A program made the position numbers and the translations under genes. The notes below the pieces were generated by a model, which worked only from the letters and a program-made list of their open reading frames with translations, had not been told where the DNA came from and did no database searches. This document shows, one piece after another, positions 44,587-53,623 of a stretch of 64,000 bases of DNA. Position 1 is the first letter of the stretch; each line of letters begins with the position of its first letter. Source of the DNA: Roseburia hominis (GTDB lineage Bacteria; Bacillota; Clostridia; Lachnospirales; Lachnospiraceae); NCBI RefSeq assembly GCF_021531695.1, contig NZ_JADYUI010000005.1:1-64000 (forward strand), in the 5' to 3' direction.

Positions 44587-45210
44587 ATGAAACAGATATT
44601 ATGCTTTGGAGATTCAAATACATATGGATATATACCGGAGACAAAGGGAAGATATGCATTTGAAGAACGTTGGACGGGAATTCTGGCAAAGGCTTTGGAC
44701 AAACAGGGGTATCGTGTAATTGAAGAGGGATTATGTGGAAGAACAACGGTATTTGAGGATGAACTCCGCATCGGCAGACGTGGTGCAGACTTACTGCCGG
44801 TTTTACTGGAAAGTCATAAGCCATTAGATCGTATTGTACTGATGCTTGGAACCAATGACTGCAAGACCGTTTATGGAGCATCGGCAGAAGTAATCGGAAG
44901 AGGAATTGAAAAACTGATAAAACAGGTTAGAGCGGTTGATCCGGAAACAAAAATCTTACTGGTTTCTCCGATTTGGCTTGGCGAAGGTGTCTGGGAAGAG
45001 GGTTTTGATCCGGAATTTAACGAAAAATCCGTAGAAACTTCTAAAAAATTAAAACAGATTTATCAAAAAATTGCAAAGGAATACGGATGCGATTTTCTTG
45101 CAGCGTCTGATTATGTGGGACCAAGCGAGGCAGACAGAGAGCATCTTAGTAAAAAATCCCATAAGATTTTAGCGGAGGCTATTTATGGTGTACTTGCGCA
45201 AGCATCATAA
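44587..45210 (+). CDS. SGNH/GDSL hydrolase (arylesterase-like)
   Basis: 207 residues from ATG 44587 with GAGGTGAGG upstream. Block I FGDSNTYGY carries the catalytic Ser, block III GTNDCK the oxyanion Asn, and block V DREHLSKKSH the Asp and His. No signal peptide, so it is cytoplasmic. It resembles small arylesterase/acyltransferase SGNH enzymes; the natural ester is unknown. It starts about 68 bases after the aminotransferase. Confidence 0.88.
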   Translation: MKQILCFGDSNTYGYIPETKGRYAFEERWTGILAKALDKQGYRVIEEGLCGRTTVFEDELRIGRRGADLLPVLLESHKPLDRIVLMLGTNDCKTVYGASAEVIGRGIEKLIKQVRAVDPETKILLVSPIWLGEGVWEEGFDPEFNEKSVETSKKLKQIYQKIAKEYGCDFLAASDYVGPSEADREHLSKKSHKILAEAIYGVLAQAS

Positions 45211-45260
45211 ATTTGATATAAATATCATAAGTACGAAAATACGATAAAGGAGTAAAAATT

Positions 45261-46025
45261 ATGTTAGACCAGTTTTCAAGGACACAGCTTTTACTGGGGG
45301 CAGAAGCAATCGAGAAGTTCAAAAACAGTCGGGTTGCAGTTTTTGGAATCGGGGGAGTCGGCGGTTTTGTTGTAGAAGGATTAGTGCGAAGTGGAATCGG
45401 AGCATTTGACTTAATAGATGATGATAAAGTCTGTTTGACGAATCTAAACAGGCAGATTATTGCAACACGAAAAACGGTAGGAAAATATAAAGTGGATGTC
45501 ATGAAGGAGAGAATTTTAGAGATTAATCCGGATGCGAAAGTGACGACACATAAATGTTTTTATTTACCGGATACAGCGGAGGAATTTGATTTCTCCGCTT
45601 ATGACTATGTTGTGGATGCAGTCGATACGGTGTCTGCCAAAATTGAGTTGGTTTTGCGTGCAAAAGAGGCAAATGTTCCAATCATAAGCTGTATGGGAGC
45701 CGGAAATAAATTAGATCCAACGCGGTTTGAAGTGACAGATATTTACAAAACATCTGTCTGTCCGCTTGCAAAGGTCATGCGGCGTGAATTAAAGAAACGG
45801 GGCGTCAAGAAGCTTAAAGTAGTTTATTCTAAGGAAGAACCGATAAAACCGAGCGAGGATATGTCAATCAGTTGTAGACAAAATTGTATCTGTCCGCCGG
45901 GAGCGGAGCATAAATGTACCGAGCGCCGGGCAATTCCGGGAAGTGTTTCCTTTGTCCCATCAGTGGCGGGTCTTATTATTGCAGGTGAAATTTTAAAAGA
46001 TATTGCAAAGGTAGAAAGAAGTTAA
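45261..46025 (+). CDS. tcdA: tRNA threonylcarbamoyladenosine dehydratase (TcdA/ThiF family)
   Basis: 254 residues of the E1-like superfamily. ATP-binding loop FGIGGVGGFVVEGLVRSG, DDDKVCLTNLNRQ, and KYKVDVMKERILEINP, with the C-terminal CRQNCICPPG and PGSVSFVPS that distinguish TcdA/YgdL from ThiF and MoeB. It dehydrates t6A to cyclic t6A at tRNA position 37 using ATP. It normally depends on a CsdA/CsdE- or SufE-type sulfur donor. Three bases downstream lies a rhodanese-TtcA fusion, giving a tRNA-modification pair. Confidence 0.92.
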   Translation: MLDQFSRTQLLLGAEAIEKFKNSRVAVFGIGGVGGFVVEGLVRSGIGAFDLIDDDKVCLTNLNRQIIATRKTVGKYKVDVMKERILEINPDAKVTTHKCFYLPDTAEEFDFSAYDYVVDAVDTVSAKIELVLRAKEANVPIISCMGAGNKLDPTRFEVTDIYKTSVCPLAKVMRRELKKRGVKKLKVVYSKEEPIKPSEDMSISCRQNCICPPGAEHKCTERRAIPGSVSFVPSVAGLIIAGEILKDIAKVERS

Positions 46026-46028
46026 TTT

Positions 46029-47213
46029 ATGAGTCAGGAATATAAAATTACGGCGGCACAATTAAAGGATCGTGGGGAAGACAGCGTTCTTTTGGACGTG
46101 CGTGATGAGATGTCTTTTCAGTACGGACATATTAAAGATGCGATTAATCTTCCATTGGAGCAATTAAAGGAACAATTGCAACAAAATAAAAAATTGGAAC
46201 AATTTGATCAGGGAAAGCAGATTATTGTATATTGCAAAAAAGGAGAGGCAAGTGCCGAGGCAGTGGAGTTACTTCGCAAAGCCGGTGTGGATGCGTATGA
46301 TTTGACCGGTGGTTATAATGCGTGGCTCTTATCTTGTATGGAGGAATCGGATAGTGTCGAAGCAAAAGAAAAGGAAAAAGAGCGTTTAAAAGAGATTGAG
46401 CAAAGTATTCGGAAGAAATTCCATAAGCAGTTGTTTACGAAGTTTGCAAAAGCAATCAATGAGTATGATTTGTTGCAGGAGAATGACAAAGTTGCTGTCT
46501 GTATTTCCGGTGGAAAAGATTCTATGCTTATGGCGAAGCTGTTCCAGGAATTAAAGCGGCACAATAAGTTTCCGTTTGAACTCGTTTTTCTTGTCATGGA
46601 TCCGGGATATAATGAGGAGAATCGAAAAGTTATTGAAAACAATGCGAGAATATTGGATATACCGATTACAATATTTGAAACGAATATTTTTGATGCGGTT
46701 TATGAAATTGAAAAATCTCCCTGCTATTTGTGTGCAAGAATGAGAAGAGGGTATTTATACAGTAAGGCTAAGGAATTAGGCTGTAATAAAATCGCACTTG
46801 GACATCATTATGATGATGTGATTGAGACGATTTTGATGGGAATGCTTTATGGGGCACAAGTGCAGACTATGATGCCGAAGTTACACAGCAGCAATTTTGA
46901 GGGGATGGAACTCATTCGCCCGATGTATTTGATTCGCGAGGATGATATTAAGCATTGGCGGGATTATAATGACCTGCATTTTATTCAGTGTGCCTGTCGG
47001 TTTACGGACACCTGTACGACCTGCCGCAGTGACGGAAGTTCGGATTCTAAGCGGATGGAAGTAAAGCGGTTGATACGGGAATTAAAAAAGACCAATCCAT
47101 ATGTAGAGAGCAATATTTTTAAAAGTGTTGCCAATGTGAATCTGAGTACCATTATTGCATATAAAGAACATGGTGTAACACATCATTTTTTAGATCATTA
47201 TGATGAAAAATAA
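46029..47213 (+). CDS. Rhodanese-TtcA-like fusion (tRNA thiolation)
   Basis: 394 residues. Residues 1-105 are a rhodanese domain with the active-site loop VYCKKGEAS (Cys69). After a charged helical linker (106-150) comes a PP-loop ATP pyrophosphatase of the TtcA/TilS type: SGGKDSMLMAK (160-170), CYLCARMRRG (Cys231, Cys234), GHHYDDVIETILMGMLYG, and further cysteines CACRFTDTCTTC (320-331). TtcA makes 2-thiocytidine in tRNA with a [4Fe-4S] cluster and an external persulfide. Fusion to a rhodanese would supply that persulfide within one chain. The exact target base is inferred. Confidence 0.88.
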   Translation: MSQEYKITAAQLKDRGEDSVLLDVRDEMSFQYGHIKDAINLPLEQLKEQLQQNKKLEQFDQGKQIIVYCKKGEASAEAVELLRKAGVDAYDLTGGYNAWLLSCMEESDSVEAKEKEKERLKEIEQSIRKKFHKQLFTKFAKAINEYDLLQENDKVAVCISGGKDSMLMAKLFQELKRHNKFPFELVFLVMDPGYNEENRKVIENNARILDIPITIFETNIFDAVYEIEKSPCYLCARMRRGYLYSKAKELGCNKIALGHHYDDVIETILMGMLYGAQVQTMMPKLHSSNFEGMELIRPMYLIREDDIKHWRDYNDLHFIQCACRFTDTCTTCRSDGSSDSKRMEVKRLIRELKKTNPYVESNIFKSVANVNLSTIIAYKEHGVTHHFLDHYDEK

Positions 47214-47229
47214 AAGCCAGAAAAGCCAG

Positions 47230-47267
47230 TTAGACAGTTTGTTTTAAAAGACAGACTGTCTTTTTCT
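47230..47267 (+). terminator. Terminator after the rhodanese-TtcA gene
   Basis: AGACAGTTTG and CAGACTGTCT stem followed by TTTTTCT. Confidence 0.85.
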
Positions 47268-47320
47268 AAATATTGTGCCGATATATCAAATAGGAAACAA
47301 ATTCAGTGTTAAGATTGACC

Positions 47321-47362
47321 GGGCAAGTAAAGAAGCAGATTGTGAATGTTAGCTTTACAAGC
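47321..47362 (+). repeat. Recurring intergenic hairpin, copy C
   Basis: GGGCAAGTAAAGAAGCAGAT followed by TGTGAATGTTAGCTTTAC. The outer stem AGC/GCT is kept; the inner pairs are partly degraded. It lies in the leader of the 47410 operon. Confidence 0.5.
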
Positions 47363-47409
47363 ATATAAAACGATGTGCAAAATAAGGCTTACGAGAAAGA
47401 GGTGGAGAA

Positions 47410-47853
47410 ATGCAAATTGGCGGTTCTGGTAATATTAATCGAGGAAACAGTACGGAGCTTTTTCTGCAAAAACAGGAGATGGCAAAAAAAGCACAGGATG
47501 CAGCAAATGAGCAGGTAGCACTTGGGAATTCAATACATACCAAAAAAGAATGGGATAATCTCTTGCGACATGTAGACGAATATCTTAAAATGGTAAAAGA
47601 GGAGCAAAAAATACATTTAAAAAAGATGCAAAAAGATGCCGAAACCAAGCAGGTGTATGCAAAATTAAAGCAAAAAGAACGGGATAAAAACAAGAAGCTT
47701 TTAAAGAGTCTGGAGGAGAATAATATAAAAGACCAGATTCTTGAGAAAAAAGAGCGTTATATGGAAACACCGGAGGAAACGGCGAAAGGAGAATATGAAA
47801 TCAGCGATAAAGAGACGGGACAGACTTATCGTTTTAAAAGTCATATAGAATAA
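47410..47853 (+). CDS. Charged helical protein, unknown
   Basis: 147 residues, ATG 47410 behind GAGGTGGAG. Almost entirely Lys/Glu/Gln-rich predicted helix or coiled coil (about 20-125), with a short beta-like tail (GEYEISDKETGQTYRFKSHI). No family recognised. It is the first gene of an operon with a lipoprotein SGNH hydrolase (3 bases on) and larBCE. Confidence 0.65.
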   Translation: MQIGGSGNINRGNSTELFLQKQEMAKKAQDAANEQVALGNSIHTKKEWDNLLRHVDEYLKMVKEEQKIHLKKMQKDAETKQVYAKLKQKERDKNKKLLKSLEENNIKDQILEKKERYMETPEETAKGEYEISDKETGQTYRFKSHIE

Positions 47854-47856
47854 ATT

Positions 47857-48846
47857 ATGTTAAAGAAAATCAAAAGACAAAAAAGATGGCTGGCAGGATT
47901 TTTGGTATTGATAGTTATGATAGCCGGTTGTGGTGACAGAAAGAGTGAACAAACGGTACAAAAGACGCAGTCAAAGCCGGTACAGGAAACAGAAGAGGAA
48001 ACACGCTTTAGTAAAGCAGAGCATATTGTCTGCTGGGGTGACAGCCTGACGTACGGAAGTGGTGGTGACGGAGTTACTTATCCTGGAATTCTGGAAGAAA
48101 AGACAGGGCTTTCGGTTTATAATTACGGCGTGCGCGGAGAAACGGCAAAGCAGATTGCGATTCGTATGGGACTGTATCGTATGACAGCATCGGCTTTCGT
48201 GATTCCAAAAGATGTGACACCGGTAGAGGTCGGTCTGCTTTATGAGGGGCAGGATCCGGTTATGCTACGGCTTGGTGATGTTGGGTTAAATCCTTGTGAA
48301 ATTGCGGGAGTAGAAGGTACACTTTCTTATAAGGAAGAGGATGGAAAGTATTATTTTACCAGAAGTGTTTCCGGGAAAGAGGTTATGGTAGCAGATGAAA
48401 CGCCGGTTATGACAGCAGCAGAAAAGACGATGGATGCGGATGATATTGTGGTTTTATTTGCAGGAAGTAATGACAGACCAACGAAAGATACGGTTTCAGA
48501 TCTTATTAAGACGGAGCAGGAGATGCTTGCTTACCTTGGGTCAGAAAAATATATTGTGGTCGGAATTACGTCGAAAGGCATGGTTCCTGAGGTGGAAGAA
48601 GTCAATCAGGCACTAAAAGAGGCATTCGGGACGCATTTTCTGGATATTCGGTCTTATTTGCTTACACAGGGGTTAAAAGATGCAGGAATCACGCCGACCA
48701 GTCAGGATCTTTTCGATATTGAGAATGGAGAAATACCATCCAGTCTTCGTGTGGATGTGGTGCATGGAACAGCAGATTTTTACACGATTCTGGGTGAGCA
48801 GTTATATGAAAAAATGCTGGCGGACGGTTATCTTGGTGAATTATAA
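47857..48846 (+). CDS. SGNH-hydrolase-fold lipoprotein
   Basis: 329 residues. The N-terminus has a signal peptide ending in the lipobox MIAGC (Cys at about residue 26), so it is anchored outside the membrane. Catalytic-site blocks are CWGDSLTYGSGG (Ser), NYGVRGETA (Gly), FAGSNDRP (Asn, with Arg following Asp) and VDVVHGTADFYT (His). An inserted domain of about 100 residues between blocks II and III has a beta-rich look. Probably a de-esterifying enzyme acting on wall or environmental glycans; substrate unknown. It lies between the helical protein and larB in one operon. Confidence 0.82.
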   Translation: MLKKIKRQKRWLAGFLVLIVMIAGCGDRKSEQTVQKTQSKPVQETEEETRFSKAEHIVCWGDSLTYGSGGDGVTYPGILEEKTGLSVYNYGVRGETAKQIAIRMGLYRMTASAFVIPKDVTPVEVGLLYEGQDPVMLRLGDVGLNPCEIAGVEGTLSYKEEDGKYYFTRSVSGKEVMVADETPVMTAAEKTMDADDIVVLFAGSNDRPTKDTVSDLIKTEQEMLAYLGSEKYIVVGITSKGMVPEVEEVNQALKEAFGTHFLDIRSYLLTQGLKDAGITPTSQDLFDIENGEIPSSLRVDVVHGTADFYTILGEQLYEKMLADGYLGEL

Positions 48847-48876
48847 GCTTTATAATCAGACAGGAAAGGAGACATC

Positions 48877-49629
48877 ATGGAAGCGCGCGAAGTATTACAG
48901 AAAGTAAAGAGTGGAGAAATTTCTGTGGAAGAAGCAGAGAATTATTTTCGAAGAGAACCATTTGAAGAAATGGGTTATGCGAAAATAGATACACATAGGA
49001 AGTTGCGTTCCGGTTTTGCGGAAGTTATTTTTTGCAGTGGCAAATCAGACGAGCATTTATTGTCTATTTTCGGTAAACTTTATGAGGAAAATGGCGAAGT
49101 GATGGGAACCAGAGCATCGAAAGAACAGGCGGCTCTTATACAAAAACATTATGAAAAGGCGGAGTATGATGAAACTTCCCATATCATCAAAATAGAGAAA
49201 AAGGACAAACCACATGTCGGAAGCATTGCGGTCTGTACTGCAGGAACGGCAGATATTCCGGTGGCAGAAGAGGCGGCACAGACGGCAGAGTATTTCGGGA
49301 GTAAAGTCTGGCGCATTTATGATGTTGGTGTGAGTGGCTTACACCGGCTTTTGGCAAACATAGAGGAAGTACAGCAGGCAAACTGTGTTATTGCCGTTGC
49401 CGGTATGGAGGGAGCATTGGCAAGCGTGGTGGGTGGACTGGTAGATAAGCCTGTGATTGCCGTACCGACGTCGGTTGGTTATGGAGCGAATTTCCATGGG
49501 TTGTCAGCACTTCTTACGATGATTAATTCCTGTGCAAACGGAGTCGCAGTTGTAAATATTGATAACGGGTACGGAGCTGGTTATATTGCAACGCAAATCA
49601 ATCGTCTGGGGGTAAAAAATGAAGCATAA
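48877..49629 (+). CDS. larB: Nickel-pincer nucleotide biosynthesis protein LarB
   Basis: 250 residues, ATG 48877 after AAAGGAG. The C-terminal two thirds (from about 105) is an AIR-carboxylase (PurE)-like fold: VCTAGTADIPVAEEAAQTAE, AVAGMEGALASVVGG and PTSVGYGANFHGLSALLTM. LarB carboxylates and hydrolyses nicotinic acid adenine dinucleotide, the first step to the nickel-pincer cofactor of lactate racemase and related enzymes. Its stop overlaps the larC start by 11 bases. Confidence 0.95.
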   Translation: MEAREVLQKVKSGEISVEEAENYFRREPFEEMGYAKIDTHRKLRSGFAEVIFCSGKSDEHLLSIFGKLYEENGEVMGTRASKEQAALIQKHYEKAEYDETSHIIKIEKKDKPHVGSIAVCTAGTADIPVAEEAAQTAEYFGSKVWRIYDVGVSGLHRLLANIEEVQQANCVIAVAGMEGALASVVGGLVDKPVIAVPTSVGYGANFHGLSALLTMINSCANGVAVVNIDNGYGAGYIATQINRLGVKNEA

Positions 49630-50902
49630 ATTGTATTTGGAATGTCTTTCTGGAATCAGTGGAGACATGATGGTAGGTGCACTTTTAGATTTAGGTGCGG
49701 ATGAAGAAAAATTAAGAGAGGTGCTTAAGAGTGTTCCGGTATCCGGATTTGAAATAAAGATCAGCAATGTGAAGAAAATGGGAATTGCAGCATGTGATTT
49801 TGAAGTGGTATTGGATGAAGCACATGACAATCATGATCATGATATGGAATATTTATATGGGAACGATGTGCATAAGCACGAAAGTCTGGTGCAAGAAGAT
49901 GCAGGACATACACATCATCACCATCATCATGAGCATCGAGGTAAGGCTGAAATCTTTGAAATCATAGAACATACTAAGATGGAAGAGCCGGTAAAGGCGC
50001 TGGCAAAGCGAATTTTTACCATTTTAGGGGATGCAGAAGCAAAAGCACATGGAACTACACCGGAGGAGGTTCATTTTCATGAGGTTGGAGCGGTGGATTC
50101 CATTGTAGATATTATTGCAACAGCGGTATGCCTGTATGACCTGGGAGTAAACGAGGTCATTATTCCAAAATTGTGTGAGGGAACCGGCGAGATTCGCTGT
50201 GCGCATGGGGTTCTTCCAATTCCGGTGCCGGCGGTTTCCAACATTATCGCAAGCTATCATTTGCCGGTTCATATTACTGACAGAAAGGGTGAACTGGTGA
50301 CACCTACCGGAGCGGCGATTGCAGCAGCAATTTGTACTACAAATCAATTGCCGGAGACATTTACGATTCAAAAAATCGGAATTGGTGCCGGAAAGCGTGA
50401 ATATGAGAAACCAAGCTTACTACGTGCAATGCTCATTGCGGATGAAACCCATTTTGAGACAGATACGGTTTATAAATTAGAGAGCAACATTGATGATTGT
50501 ACCGGTGAGATGCTTGGACATGTAATGGAACTTCTGTTTGAGGCAGGCGCAAAAGATGTGCACTATTTTCCGGTTTATATGAAGAAAAATCGTCCGGCAT
50601 ATCAGCTTAATATTTTATGTGAGGAAAAGGATATTAAGAAGTTGGAAAACATTGTTTTTAAGGAAACTACGACGATAGGAATTCGAAGACAATGTATGAA
50701 ACGAAGCATATTACAACGAAGAGCGGAGAAAATCATGACAGAATATGGAGAAATTCTCTATAAGGTATGTAATGTTTGTGGGGAAGAACGTTATTATCCG
50801 GAGTATGAGAGTGTTTTACGGGTTTGTGAAAAAAATAACATATCTTATCAGAAAGCATATCAGCTGGCACTTCTGGCAGTTGCGGAAAGAAATGAGGCGT
50901 AG
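49619..50902 (+). CDS. larC: Nickel insertion protein LarC (single-frame)
   Basis: 427 residues. LarC inserts nickel into the sulfurated cofactor precursor in a CTP-dependent reaction. N-terminal CLSGISGDMMVGALLDLGAD is characteristic. A His-rich loop at about residues 65-106 (HDNHDHD, then HTHHHHHHEH) should bind nickel. TPEEVHFHEVGAVDSIVDI and the C-terminal LESNIDDCTGEMLG / IGIRRQCMKR follow. In some lactobacilli LarC is made as LarC1 plus LarC2 by a frameshift; here it is one uninterrupted frame. No lactate racemase LarA is in the window, so the client enzyme is elsewhere. Confidence 0.95.
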   Translation: MKHKLYLECLSGISGDMMVGALLDLGADEEKLREVLKSVPVSGFEIKISNVKKMGIAACDFEVVLDEAHDNHDHDMEYLYGNDVHKHESLVQEDAGHTHHHHHHEHRGKAEIFEIIEHTKMEEPVKALAKRIFTILGDAEAKAHGTTPEEVHFHEVGAVDSIVDIIATAVCLYDLGVNEVIIPKLCEGTGEIRCAHGVLPIPVPAVSNIIASYHLPVHITDRKGELVTPTGAAIAAAICTTNQLPETFTIQKIGIGAGKREYEKPSLLRAMLIADETHFETDTVYKLESNIDDCTGEMLGHVMELLFEAGAKDVHYFPVYMKKNRPAYQLNILCEEKDIKKLENIVFKETTTIGIRRQCMKRSILQRRAEKIMTEYGEILYKVCNVCGEERYYPEYESVLRVCEKNNISYQKAYQLALLAVAERNEA

Positions 50903-50905
50903 GAT

Positions 50906-51736
50906 ATGGAGCTGGAATGCTATAAGGAACATACAAAGAAATTACGACATCACGTAGAACAACTTACGAAAGAAGATATTATGCTTGCATTTTCCGGTGG
51001 AGTAGATAGCACATTATTGTTATATCTGTCTTGTGAGGCGGCAAAAAAATCCGGGAAAAAAGTATATGCCATGACAGCAAAAACTACGCTTCATCCGATG
51101 AAAGAAGCAAAGGAAGCAGAGAAAATCGCAAATCGTGCCGGAGCAATTTTTAAAATCATGGAAATCGATGAATTAAACAGTGCCGGGATTTTAGAAAATC
51201 CGAAAGACCGTTGTTACCGTTGCAAGAAGTATATTTTTTCTTCTATTAAAAGGGAAGCAGATATGCTTGGAATTAAAACGATTATGGATGGAACCAATGA
51301 AGATGATTTGCATGTGTATCGTCCCGGAATTCGTGCATTGCGTGAGCTTTCGATTATAAGTCCTTTAGCCGAGTCAGGAATGACTAAGGAAGAGATTCGT
51401 AAGATGGCAGAGGAGTATGGGCTTTCTGTCGCAACAAAGCCATCTACGCCATGTCTTGCAACCCGTTTTCCATATGGGACACAATTAACTTACGAGAAAA
51501 TGCGACAGGTAGAAAAGGGGGAAGAATTCCTTAAGTCTTTCGGTTTTTATAATGTGAGACTGCGTGTGCATGATGATATTGCAAGAATTGAAACAGATAA
51601 AGAGGATTTTGAACAATTGCTGAAGCATAAAGAGGAAATTGTGAAGGAACTAAAGAAGATCGGATATGATTATATTACTCTGGATTTGGAAGGATTTCGT
51701 TCCGGAAGTATGGATAAAGAGGAAAAGGGAATATGA
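50906..51736 (+). CDS. larE: LarE sulfur transferase, three-cysteine type
   Basis: 276 residues, 3 bases after larC. PP-loop LAFSGGVDSTLL (about 27-38) activates the substrate carboxylate with ATP. LarE then installs two sulfurs in the pincer ring. Besides the Cys of TPCLATRFPYG (Cys183), equivalent to the sacrificial cysteine of lactobacillus LarE, the protein has a C-x2-C pair in DRCYRCKKY (Cys103, Cys106). Three such cysteines are the arrangement described for [4Fe-4S]-containing LarE, which need not destroy its own cysteine. The end overlaps the next gene by 4 bases. Confidence 0.93.
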   Translation: MELECYKEHTKKLRHHVEQLTKEDIMLAFSGGVDSTLLLYLSCEAAKKSGKKVYAMTAKTTLHPMKEAKEAEKIANRAGAIFKIMEIDELNSAGILENPKDRCYRCKKYIFSSIKREADMLGIKTIMDGTNEDDLHVYRPGIRALRELSIISPLAESGMTKEEIRKMAEEYGLSVATKPSTPCLATRFPYGTQLTYEKMRQVEKGEEFLKSFGFYNVRLRVHDDIARIETDKEDFEQLLKHKEEIVKELKKIGYDYITLDLEGFRSGSMDKEEKGI

Positions 51737-52617
51737 ATACAGTATATTTAATAGATAGTGAGAATGTGAATGATGCGTGGGTGGAGCTTTTACCGGTGCT
51801 TGACCATGAGGATCAAATTATTGTATTTTATACAGACAAAAGTCCACATATGTGCTATCAAAACGTGATTGCATTATTGAATAATGATAAAAAAGTGGAA
51901 TTTATCAAATGTTTTGAAGGAAATAATGCACTTGATTTTCAACTTGTGACAGAACTTGGCTATCTGCTTTGTAGTGCACCTAAGCAGACCTATATTATCG
52001 TATCAAATGATACGGGTTTTGATGCGATTGTAAAATACTGGCAGAAAAAAGAGTATGATGTCAGTAGAATTAGAGGAAAAGACTGCAGAAAAGAAGTAAG
52101 AAAGGTTGTATCATGTGAGGAAGGCACTGTATCGGAGAATGAAGATGAAAATATCTGCGAATTTCAGGAAGATGTGGGTGAGTCCAAAACAGAGTCTGGT
52201 CAGGAGACCAATGTACTTTCTTTTACGGATGAGGAAGAATGTGTTGAGGAAATCTTAAAAGTCATATCACTGAAAAATATGACACTTTTACACAATGCAT
52301 TAACCTGTATGCTGGGGCAAAAAAAGGGTGATGAGGTATATAGTCAGATTAAAAAGAATAAAAGCTTGTATACAGAATACAGAGAGCCTGCTGTTTTAAA
52401 GAAAAAGGAGCGGGAACGCTGCTATATCAGACTGGTGTTAAAACAAAATGAGCTGAATGAAATGCAGGCAGCGGAATTGCAGAAATGGCTCGGCAGTGTT
52501 TCGAAAAAAAATTTAAATGAACTGCATGCGGGCATTGTAAAAAAATATGGTCATGTGGAAGGGGCTAAGTATTATTCGGCACTGAAAAAGCATTTGAAGA
52601 TTATAAATAAGTTGTAA
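51733..52617 (+). CDS. PIN/NYN-like domain protein
   Basis: 294 residues, starting in the larE stop region. The first 120 residues have a PIN-like layout with conserved acidic positions: YLIDSENVND (strand 1 Asp), NNALDFQLVTELGYLL (middle Asp) and IIVSNDTGFDAIVKYW (third Asp pair). This suggests a metal-dependent ribonuclease or a nucleic-acid-binding domain. An acidic linker (about 130-165) leads to a helical C-terminal part with two similar helix-rich units (KNMTLLHNALTCML... and KKNLNELHAGIVKKYG). Role in the operon unknown. Confidence 0.75.
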   Translation: MNTVYLIDSENVNDAWVELLPVLDHEDQIIVFYTDKSPHMCYQNVIALLNNDKKVEFIKCFEGNNALDFQLVTELGYLLCSAPKQTYIIVSNDTGFDAIVKYWQKKEYDVSRIRGKDCRKEVRKVVSCEEGTVSENEDENICEFQEDVGESKTESGQETNVLSFTDEEECVEEILKVISLKNMTLLHNALTCMLGQKKGDEVYSQIKKNKSLYTEYREPAVLKKKERERCYIRLVLKQNELNEMQAAELQKWLGSVSKKNLNELHAGIVKKYGHVEGAKYYSALKKHLKIINKL

Positions 52618-52636
52618 TGACAATTGTGCCTGGTTT

Positions 52637-53623
52637 TTATGGGCAGATGCAACTAAGAAATTCTTCCGGTGTAATTTGATAAAGCGTATGTTCTATATCA
52701 AAAGGGGCGATTGCATCAGCAATGGCTTCTTTTTCGTATTTTACACCAATTAGAGATTTACTTAGTTCTTCATGATTAAGCGAGCCAAAGAAATCTCCAT
52801 GAATGGCACAATCACAGATAATACCATGTGTTACTTCCAGATTTATTTCCAGTTTTCCACCCACGAAATGTCCGGTTTTTGTAATGTTGCATTTTGGGTT
52901 TCTGCCATAAATACAGTCCCAGTTTTTAAATTTTGAAATGGCAAGTTCCTCAATCCGTACACGATCGGCATCATTTAAAATATAAGTTTTATATCCCGCT
53001 CCTCCCATAATACTTTCTATCATTTGAGTTTTAAACTCTTTTGGTGTGATAGGATGTGGCAGATGCTCTGAAATGTTTGTGACACGTTCTCTGACACTTT
53101 TGATACCTTTAGAAATAATTTTATAGGGATCTACGGTAGTGCTTTGAACCATCTGTTCAATATTGGTGTCAAAGAGCAGGGAGCCATGGTGTAAGGTAAA
53201 GCCGTTATAGAGATATTGTGCGTTGCCGGAGAATTTCTTGTTGTCAATGACTAAATCATTGCGACCATTGAAGCTTGCGCCTGCAATTCCCATATTGTGT
53301 AAAGCTTCGATGACAGGACTGATATATTCGCCAAAACTGATTTCTTGTGTTTTACCTGGAATAATAAATGTGAACTGCCAGCCGCCCATATCGGTATAAA
53401 TCGTACCACCGCCGGACATACGTCTGACAATGTTAAGATGATGTTGCTTGGCATAGGACAAGTTGATTTCTTCCAGTGTATTTTGAAATTTACCGACCAT
53501 AAGGGTAGGTGTAGTCTGCCAAAATAGAAATACGGGTTCGTCAAACATCTTTTCCGTAATCAGATAATATTCAAGACCAAAATTAAAATAAGGATCAGTA
53601 GAACCGCTTTCAATGTAAATCAT
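52637..53623 (-). CDS. lplA: Lipoate-protein ligase A (copy 1)
   Basis: 328 residues. It activates lipoate (or octanoate) with ATP and transfers it to a lipoyl-domain lysine. Motifs: NIVRRMSGGGTIYTDMGG (lipoate/adenylate loop), catalytic Lys in LVIDNKKFSGNAQYL, and LHHGSLLFDTN. The C-terminal accessory domain (about 245-328; KLEINLEVTHGIICDCAIHG) is present, so it should be active alone. Its ATG lies in the lipA stop (4-base overlap). Last gene of the seven-gene operon; it converges with the PIN-like gene with only 20 bases between stops. Confidence 0.93.
   Translation of the reverse strand: MIYIESGSTDPYFNFGLEYYLITEKMFDEPVFLFWQTTPTLMVGKFQNTLEEINLSYAKQHHLNIVRRMSGGGTIYTDMGGWQFTFIIPGKTQEISFGEYISPVIEALHNMGIAGASFNGRNDLVIDNKKFSGNAQYLYNGFTLHHGSLLFDTNIEQMVQSTTVDPYKIISKGIKSVRERVTNISEHLPHPITPKEFKTQMIESIMGGAGYKTYILNDADRVRIEELAISKFKNWDCIYGRNPKCNITKTGHFVGGKLEINLEVTHGIICDCAIHGDFFGSLNHEELSKSLIGVKYEKEAIADAIAPFDIEHTLYQITPEEFLSCICP

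Noticed and set aside
49910-49950. Run of six histidines in larC, possibly a cloning tag
   Set aside because: It lies inside a natural His/Asp-rich nickel-binding loop of LarC with mixed codons and is expected for the family.
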